Source: Holothuria scabra (taxonomy: Eukaryota > Echinodermata > Holothuroidea > Aspidochirotida > Holothuriidae). From it: a stretch of DNA of 64,000 nucleotides. The stretch covers positions 21,779,318 through 21,843,317 of the forward strand of contig CM074188.1 in assembly GCA_037179385.1 (NCBI GenBank), written 5' to 3'. Under the pieces are notes generated by a model, which was not told where the DNA came from, did no database searches, and saw only the letters and a program-made list of their open reading frames with translations. The position numbers were made by a program, and so were the translations under genes. Of the stretch, positions 56,997 through 64,000 are shown one piece after another; positions within the stretch are counted from its first letter, which is position 1; every line of letters begins with the position of its first letter.

Positions 56997-59900
56997 GTAA
57001 CCAGTACAGTAATGAATGCCATGTGAATTAACATTAAGTTAGGCCTAACGTTGAGCCTTGCCTAACGCCTGGACGATAGCCAATGACCGTCAGACTCAGA
57101 CTACCGAACTTTGCTTACTTAATAATTCTAGGGCAACTTGTAATCAGTAATTTATACACTTATAGTTTAATTGTTCAATGTGGAACTTTTTTATCAGTCA
57201 TATGATAGTATTTCCTTGAATAAAAATAAATACCTACCAGTAAAATGATTTTGGCTCCATATTAATTATTACTAGGGCCTAGGCTAGGCCTAGCCTATGC
57301 CTAGGCCTATTATTAACACAGATTGCCCTTGCGTTATACAGTATATATAGTAAAAAGACAAGGTAAAACGGATCCCCATACACCGATACAGTGCTTCGCA
57401 CAAAACTCTTCGTGATTTCTCACAAAACTCTTCGTGATTTCTCACCTTATGCAAGATTTTGCTAGACTCCTTCAAATTACATGAGCACATTCCTTCATCT
57501 TTCTCCGATGAAACAAAACAAACCTTGAGTTGTCTTTAACAAAAACCTCACATCAAATGCAAAAAATCCCAGTCCGTGAAAACAACGAACTGGATCCCTT
57601 GTATAAAATTCATTACATCACATTAGGCATTTGGAATTTCCCTTCACCAATTGATCCAGTTCACCCAACTGGACAGATCTACTAATTAAAATGACGATTC
57701 GCGTAGCGAAGTTTTACAACCTCAACCCAACAGACAGCACTTATCCTTACATCATTGACAGATTTGAAAACAGACTATCCAATGGGAGAATTCCATTCGT
57801 ATAGGGCAATTCCCATTTCCTAAAAATGTGACGTCATGAATTTTTAGACAAGTGATCCAGTCCATTGTTATCACCAAATTGAATGAGAAGATTTTTTGCG
57901 TTTGTTGTTTGGTGTCTGGTAAATTTCACGTTTAAGAAAAACAAAAAAAAATCTCAACAACCAATCAAGAAACAGTACCACCTACTACACTACACAGGAT
58001 TTGGCTACTTTATACAAATGGTCAGAGGACTGGCAAATGTAATTTAATGTAAATAAATGAAAAGTTCTTCATATTGGTAGAAATAATGCCAGTTCTTCTT
58101 ATTTATGGGAGGAAAGACTTTGCAGGCAATAGAAGAGGAAAAAGACCTTGGTGTCATTGTGCATAAAGTCCTTGAAACCAGGTAGAGATGTTTCTGAAAT
58201 ATTCAAGAAAGCAATCAAAACACTTGGCATATTGAGTAGAACCTTAACTTTTAAGGATAGAGAGGTCCTGCTTCCATTGTGTAAGTCTGTAGTTCCTCCT
58301 GTCTTGGAATATTGTAGTCCAGTATGGAATCCTCATTTAAGACAAGATGTTAGTCTGCTTGAAAAGGTTCAGAGGAGGTTTTCATGTATGGTACCGAATG
58401 TTCGTCATTTGCCTTATGAGCAGAGATTTGATGATCTTGGTCTTATGTCATTAGAAATGAGAAGGTTTAGGGCAGATTCATTGAAACTTTTCGTATTTTT
58501 AAGGGTTCTGAAGATATAAATTCTAGTAGTCTCTTTGAAAAGAGGTACTGAGTTACCAGAGGGCACAACCACATGTAAGGATCATTGTGAACTAAATACA
58601 AGGGGGTACTTCTCCACACAAAGGTTCATCAATGCTTGGAATAAGTTACCACCTGAAGCTGTTGATTGCAACTCTATCAACATGTTTAAGTCCTTCCTCA
58701 CTAAAGATCGCTTGAGGCATCATTCTAATGGGGTATTACGTATGAGTCTGTGACTCTCTTTCCCTTCAGCCACCTGCTTAGTCAGGTGGCACACAGGTGA
58801 ATACTAATTCAGGTTGGGGTCACTGCATTTCCTCAATAAAGGCCTAATCCTCTCACCAAAACAGTTCCAATTCTCATAACCTATGTATCAAAGCCCCTCC
58901 AACAAACAGTCAACTCTCACCCCTCACTACAATTTTTGTAACGTCAGTCTATAGAAATTCTCATTTTGCACTGCTCTTTGATTAGCAGCAAGTTAAAAAA
59001 ATACAGAGTACTCTAGCTCATGTTACACAGAATGTACCGTACTGAGAGTGATTGATTACACAAAGGAGTCTTTTAAATACCCCCTGAAGCAATAACTGAG
59101 ATTGTGTCTGGATGAGGATGAGTTTTAGACAGTTGTGGGAGGGGCTTGAGTAAGTAGACCTTGGGAAAACTGGAACTTTTCAGGGTGAGAGGACTAGGCC
59201 TTTTAAACAGTGCTTAATATGTGAGGTTATTTTTCTCAACATAAAAAATTGGCACTGTTCATTTTCTTTTTATTGCAGGGGCAATAGATCCAATTCTGAT
59301 GGTTGCATTGTAGAGACTTTGAACTCAAGCAAAACAAAGGTAAACTTAACTTTTTGCATTGCAGTAAATAATAAACACCTCTGCTTGAATGATTGTCCTA
59401 CCAAGTTAGAGCTTGAAGGCTTCTGTATGATCAGTCAGAAAGAAAATTCCTGTACAGTCTGAAAACTAACTAATTTATACAGTCAGTAATAATGGAATCA
59501 AACTTTTATATTCATATTGCATTGGTCTTACAGACTTTAACCCTTTACCATTGTTTGGGTCCTTTTGGACCCATGCAGAGAGCTCGGCTGTCACCCATCT
59601 TTACTGTTTCATGCGGAGCTCAAAACTGGAGTAGCTACCCGAAAATTCGGCCACAACAACGAGAGAGACAATAGTTTAAGGTCACGGGGTCAATGGCCTA
59701 TGGAAGCCGATGCGGGGCGGGCTATGTCAACGGTAAAGGGTTAAAAAAAGGTGCAAAATAGTGACATGCCCTGCCAGTTATTCAGAACCTAAGTCTACAC
59801 CAATTTTAATGAAGCAAAGAGTCTTAAAATGGTTCACATATGAACTGTTTAACTTCAGGTTACTCTAAGCAGTTGACTTACCAGTGACTCTGGTACGGTA

Positions 59901-62900
59901 AATGCTAACAACTATAGCATACAGTATGTCATCTTATAGTATGCAGGGGTAAGGATAAAAGCTGAAGAAAAAAATCTTTCAAAATTTCAAGTATTGAAGG
60001 TTTAAAGCACAACATGGTTCCTCAAGAAATAGAATATTTACTTCATTCTGCAAATTTTAGTGGTTCCCCCACTCTTCCCCCTCCCCACCCCCACATTGGC
60101 TGTTGTGAGTGTTTAAATATGCTTTAAAATGTATCAAATGTAGCTCTATATTGTCTGTCAGCCCTCTCCAGAAGCAAAAGATTCCACACTAGACAAGAAC
60201 ACCTCTCCACTTGGACTCCTCCCCCTGGAGAGCAATTAATGAACTTTGCACCTGTTCTATTGAACATCATTGTTAGCTCCAGTTTATCTAAGGGTTTTGT
60301 CAGTTTCTGTTACTTCGAAAGTTGTGTTTAGACAGCCTAACATACAGGAGAGTACAATTTGTGTCCACCAGTGATTCATATGAGTCAAACTTATTTCCAG
60401 AATAGTCTTAAGGATGGGCCCGAAAGTTTCAGACAATGAAAAAGTGGCCCAGTCTTTTCTCTTACTCATTTTCAACAAAAACAGTACTTATTACCCCTGA
60501 AGATTTTACCATAATGCATTTCTTTTTTTCAGGTAGGATGGGTTATTTTTAAGAGAACCAAACTTTAAAAAAAAAATGCATTTATAACTCAAATCTGAGA
60601 CTGCTGCACATGATAGCCAGCCAAATGAAGAGAAATGGATCAAGACCCATGTTGACCTATTTTGGAGTTCTAGTCCATTCTTTTCATGCAAAGAACACAG
60701 AGACAGATAGAAGGGGGAGGCTGGGGGGCTTTAGCCCACCCACTTTTCCTCCCATACGTGTTTTGGGTAATCTTTCATTGCTATTATATGGATGATCCTT
60801 TTTGGCTGCTTGGGTGTTTAGCCCCATCCCTTCCTCCCACACAAAATTTGCTTGTGGCACTTCTCAAGACAAAATTATTTGCAAAGAATTAGAAAAGGTG
60901 CTTCTGTATCTGATTGATTCATTTAGGTGGAACTTCTAGAGCAACAAGTGGATGAATACCGTGATTTATTACGATCAGCAGAGGAAGAACTTGAGAAAGT
61001 ACAATTGGAAGCAGAAAAATACAAAAACCAGGTACAGTATATGTTTGAAACATTTGGTTTTTATGTTTTTTTCATTGTTCATAACAATTATGTTTGAAGG
61101 AGAAAGGCAGTCTTTACAATTTGGAACAGTAGTCTGAAGTGTTTCTTGATTGTCTTCTGAGAGTCATGTGACAATTTTTTTCTCAGGTTATTATGAAACT
61201 TGGCAGATTAACTCATTAGTTTACTTTTTGTGCAATTGTGAAGTCCGACAGTCACATTATAAATAAGTGAAAGCATAAATAAGAAGAAATCTTTGGGATC
61301 TGGCTGTTGTTTCAATGTAAGTTTGGGATGACTGTCAGGTGTGGATCCAGACATTACAAAAGAGAAGGGGCTGACCTAAGAGAAAGCAGAGGTGTGAGGG
61401 AGTTGCACTATTAATTTCCCATATGTTTTATTGTTGATGTGGCTAAAAAGGGAGGGCTGAGGCCATACCCCCCCCCCCCCCCCCCCCCCCCTTGGATCTG
61501 CACCTGAATGTGTTTGCTTTTTAAAAATATATTTGGAAAAAAGCAAAAAATTCAATCCAGTTAATCCAACTCTGCTTCTCCACAGGATGTTTCTAAGCTG
61601 AGATATTCAATTATGAAGTTTTTGCACTTAATTTTAATTGGTTGATTGTACAATAATTTGTGATTTGATTGTTGTACTACTCAAAGTACAGTCTTTGCAT
61701 TTCTTTGTTTTTCAGAATTTAGTTAGTTAGATACTGTAGAGTTTTATGGCCCAGTTTCCAACCTATTGGTTCAAGTCCAGCCAGCCACTGCCTTTTTTCA
61801 GTTGTGGCTCACTGCCTTGTTTTCCCCACTCCATTGCTTATGCAGAACATCACATACAATGGCAGATGGTTCTATTTTTAGTTCTATTTTTATAGTCTAT
61901 GGTATGACTCAACCTGGGAATAGAACCATGGCCTTCCACTTGAGAGGCGGATGCTCTTACCGTTAGAGCAAACATGAGGTCATTGTTTTTCTGAAAGCTG
62001 CAGCATCTTTTACCAAAATATGATAATGTTCTCACCATTTGGGGATAACTTGACTATATTTGGCCTCACTGTAAAATATGCTATGCAAAAAAGAGGTCAT
62101 ATTAACATTGTCTTTAACTATACAAGCATGTCATGTGAGTTTTTCAAGAAGAACATTTCAAATTATTGAATAATAGGCTAATCTGATGGAAATGAATGAA
62201 TTTCAGAAAATATTAAATATCGCACCAATGAAACCAGCTGTGCAAATGAGAGCTGTATTGAGTAGAATTTATTTTCCAATTTCTAAAATATATTCTTGTA
62301 TTTCTAGACTTTAGTAACCTTAAATACCTGTTCTGTTTGAAAGGGTGTTTGGGTCAAGTGGTGGAGCATCTGTCTCTTACCCTGAAGGTCTTGGTTTCAA
62401 GATGGTGTCCCATGTGGGTTTGGGTTGTAGAATATGCCGACAGTATTTCCCGCCTGTCGAAAGAGGCGACTAAAGGGAAACCAAACTTGAACTTGAACCA
62501 TACTTGAAAATAAATTTAAACTCTGAACCTTTTATGGAGATGACTGCACACTGTATAGCACATTTGTGTTGAAGTGTCATTAAATCTCAACTAACCAACT
62601 AACTCAAAGAGTCATTCCAAACAACTTGACACCCATTGTGTGTGGCTTAGTTGCTTGAGCATGCAACTCTCACTTGAAAGGTCCAGGGTTGCATTCCCAG
62701 TTGGGGTCATGCCAAAGGGTTTAAAAAATGGAACCTTCTGTCATTGTGTGCTGCTTGGCATAAGCAATGGAATTGCAATAAGAATCAGGAGAATCCAACT
62801 CAACCTTTTGCCCAATGCATACAACAGAGTTTTAACAAATCACCCAATTTTGCGGTCAAGTTGAGTCATTTGCTACTTTTTAGTGTGACTCCAGTCAAGT

Positions 62901-63296
62901 CAATGACTCGAGTCACTGTAATGTTTCTATGAGGTAAATCATGATACAATTCCTCGAGTCCTTTCCCTCTTGGAAATTTGTGACTGGAGTCATGACTTGT
63001 TACAACTCCAGCCTATAATTAAAAGAAAGGAATAAAAGTTTAAGCTACCCAGCACTGTAGTTCCTTGTCTGCTGCAGGTTTGTATGAGTCTGATGTAAAT
63101 CTCTTCACTCTCCTGCACTCTCCTACTAATTTTCTTTGATCTTATTTCTGATGTATAGCTTGTTGCCACAGAATCAGCTAAACTTGATCTAACTGATAGA
63201 ATTGAAGAATTAGAAGACCAGCTGAATTCTCTTCAATCTCACATTGACTCAGATTCAACTCAGGAACTTTCAAGAGCCCTTCATGACAAAGACCAG
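56917..63296 (+). CDS. Coiled-coil protein with possible N-myristoylation (first 4 coding exons)
   Basis: Exons 56917-56996, 59279-59339, 60927-61031 and 63159-63296 join in phase to 128 codons without a stop and continue beyond the window. The protein begins MGHGASTSVKK. Gly2 and Ser6 fit an N-myristoylation signal, with nearby lysines for membrane contact. A short acidic, Ser-rich linker follows. From about residue 48 there is a continuous coiled coil (VELLEQQVDEYRDLLRSAEE, then LTDRIEELEDQLNSLQSHID). The ATG at 56876 upstream opens a short frame that stops, so 56917 is preferred. No family was recognised. An N-myristoylated, ciliary or membrane coiled-coil protein is one guess, unproven. 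Confidence 0.75.
58018..58758 (+). pseudogene. CR1/L2-like LINE reverse transcriptase, 3' part, broken
   Basis: A decayed reading frame begins near WSEDWQM/FNVNK/KVLHIGRNN, the conserved block after the RT core. It continues PVLEYCSPVWNPHLRQDVSL and LEKVQRRFSCMVPNVRHLPY, then the frame shifts into RGYFSTQRFINAWNKLPPEA. Stops and frameshifts show it is dead. It lies in intron 1 of the coiled-coil gene. Confidence 0.85.
58840..59202. mobile_element. Family C MITE, copy 3
   Basis: Starts AGGCCTAATCCTCTCACC and ends GGTGAGAGGACTAGGCCTT, then TTAA at 59203-59206. The left flank is ATAA rather than TTAA. Long imperfect inverted arms. Confidence 0.75.
59279..59339 (+). CDS. Coiled-coil gene exon 2
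   Basis: Follows TTATTGCAG and completes a Trp codon. It encodes GNRSNSDGCIVETLNSSKTK and ends AAAG|GTAAAC in phase 0. Confidence 0.7.
59541..59740. mobile_element. piggyBac-like MITE, copy 3 (internally deleted)
   Basis: Same ends as 22114-22364 and TTAA at 59537-59540 and 59741-59744, but only 200 bp. About 50 bp before the right end are missing. Confidence 0.87.
60927..61031 (+). CDS. Coiled-coil gene exon 3
   Basis: Follows TTCATTTAG. 35 codons of strict heptad character (VELLEQQVDEYRDLLRSAEE, EKVQLEAEKYKNQ), ending CAG|GTACAG. Confidence 0.8.
61468..61491. repeat. 24-base poly-C tract
   Basis: Uninterrupted run of C in intron 3 of the coiled-coil gene. Confidence 0.95.
61742..61980 (-). 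repeat. tRNA-derived SINE
   Basis: On the minus strand a tRNA-like head (TTTGCTCTAACGGTAAGAGC, then GGTTCTATTCCCAGG) lies at about 61972-61905. The far end (GGCCCAGTTTCCAACCTATT) is shared with about 56490-56530. Confidence 0.6.
62341..62600 (+). repeat. SINE with CCTGTCGAAAGAGGCGAC body motif
   Basis: A degraded tRNA-like head (GTCAAGTGGTGGAGCATCTG) is followed by TTTCCCGCCTGTCGAAAGAG and GCGACTAAAGGGAAACC, a hairpin-forming motif. An AAATCTCAACTAACCAACTAACT end follows. Confidence 0.55.
62640..62715 (+). repeat. Possible SINE head
   Basis: GTGTGGCTTAGTTGCTTGAGC and GGTCCAGGGTTGCATTCCC resemble A and B boxes of a tRNA-derived SINE. The rest is unclear. Confidence 0.4.
63159..63296 (+). CDS. 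Coiled-coil gene exon 4
   Basis: Follows TGTATAG. 46 codons: LVATESAKLDLTDRIEELED, then QLNSLQSHIDSDSTQELSRA and LHDKDQ. It ends CAG|GTATGT in phase 0, so coding continues downstream. Confidence 0.82.
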
Positions 63297-63429
63297 GTAT
63301 GTGTTACATTTATAATATTAAAAAGATACTCTACATTCATTGATTCCTTGCCATCAGCAGGCAAGGAATCTATGGGATGGTGGTGTCTTGTGTGTGTGTT
63401 TGTGTGTGTGTGTGTGTTTGACACTTTGC

Positions 63430-63860
63430 TTGTAAATGCGATATCTCAAGGTAGGGATGTCAGATGCTTTTCATATTTGTTATGCAGATTTGTCATGGTG
63501 AGAGGAAGAAGCCTACTGTTTTTGGTACAGGTCAAAGGTCATTTGAGGTCACTTGCCATTAATTGCAAAAATGTCAAAAGTGGCTTGTAAACGCGATATC
63601 TCAAAATAGGAGTGACCGGTACTTTTCATATTTGGTATATAGATTTGTCATTTTGAGAGGAAGAACCCTATTATTCTTGACCAAGGCCAAAGGTCATTTG
63701 AGGTCACCTCAAAAACCTCTCAAATATGGCTTGCTAACACCATAAAACCCTTGTTTTTCGGTACAGACTAGAGGTCACATCAGGTATTCAGAGGTTGTGA
63801 GAGAATCGAAGAACCCTTTTCATTTTGGTTGATTTCAAAGGTCATCTGGGGTCGCTGGGG
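63430..63860 (+). repeat. AGGTCAAAGGTCA satellite units
   Basis: Three units with CAGGTCAAAGGTCATTTGAG, CCAAGGCCAAAGGTCATTTG and similar, separated by CGATATCTCAAxxTAGG and TTTTGAGAGGAAGAACCC blocks. They are related to the 28.0-30.6 kb array. Confidence 0.75.
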
Positions 63861-64000
63861 TTCAGAGTTTGTTGGGATTTGTAGGTTATCAACAGGATAT
63901 AAGTGTATTTTGATCTTTGTTAAATGAATCCTTTACATTCTGTTCCTAAATTGTATAGACAAATCTATCAAACTCTGTCAGTTTGAAAGAAAGAAGACAT

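Overview
The window is eukaryotic nuclear DNA: AT-rich, with short coding exons split by long introns with GT-AG ends and many dispersed repeats. An invertebrate deuterostome, most likely an echinoderm, is suggested by GGCCTA-rich patches, tRNA-derived SINEs, CR1/L2-type LINE remnants and a histone-type 3' stem-loop whose flanks resemble sea-urchin histone genes. The species call is an inference.

Layout. (1) 0.9-26.9 kb, minus strand: 17 consecutive exons of a cytosolic carboxypeptidase 1 orthologue (AGTPBP1/CCP1/Nna1), the enzyme that removes glutamates from tubulin tails. They join in one open frame of 966 codons. They run from near the N-terminus through the armadillo-like region, a Ser-rich linker and the pre-catalytic domain into the M14 peptidase domain (HPGE and NPDGV motifs). 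The first coding exon was not found and the last exons lie beyond base 1. (2) 48.4-51.9 kb, minus strand: a complete three-exon gene for a 172-residue secreted, probably GPI-anchored Ly6/uPAR three-finger protein. (3) 56.9-63.3 kb, plus strand: the first four coding exons of a coiled-coil protein with a possible N-myristoylation start, continuing past the window.

The most unusual locus is at 2.9-5.6 kb, in a CCP1 intron. An intronless 191-codon ORF of unknown family has a CCAAT box and TATA box just upstream. It is followed by a textbook replication-dependent histone 3' end (stem-loop, ACCA, purine-rich downstream element), yet the protein is not a histone. Direct repeats flank it in swapped order (A-B ... 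B-A), which suggests a mobile or amplified unit with S-phase-type mRNA processing.

The rest is dominated by non-autonomous transposons. Three insertions have exact 8-bp target duplications and hAT-like ends (23.4, 28.9 and 33.6 kb). Four TIR families are flanked by TTAA; one, with three copies, has piggyBac-like ends (CCCTTTACCGTTG). There are also SINEs, three LINE 3' fragments, minisatellites and a diverged satellite carrying AGGTCA-type repeats. A 101-bp tandem duplication has copied the acceptor and 5' half of one CCP1 exon. No tRNA, rRNA or CRISPR feature was found. The 36-48 kb and 52-55 kb stretches hold no recognisable gene.
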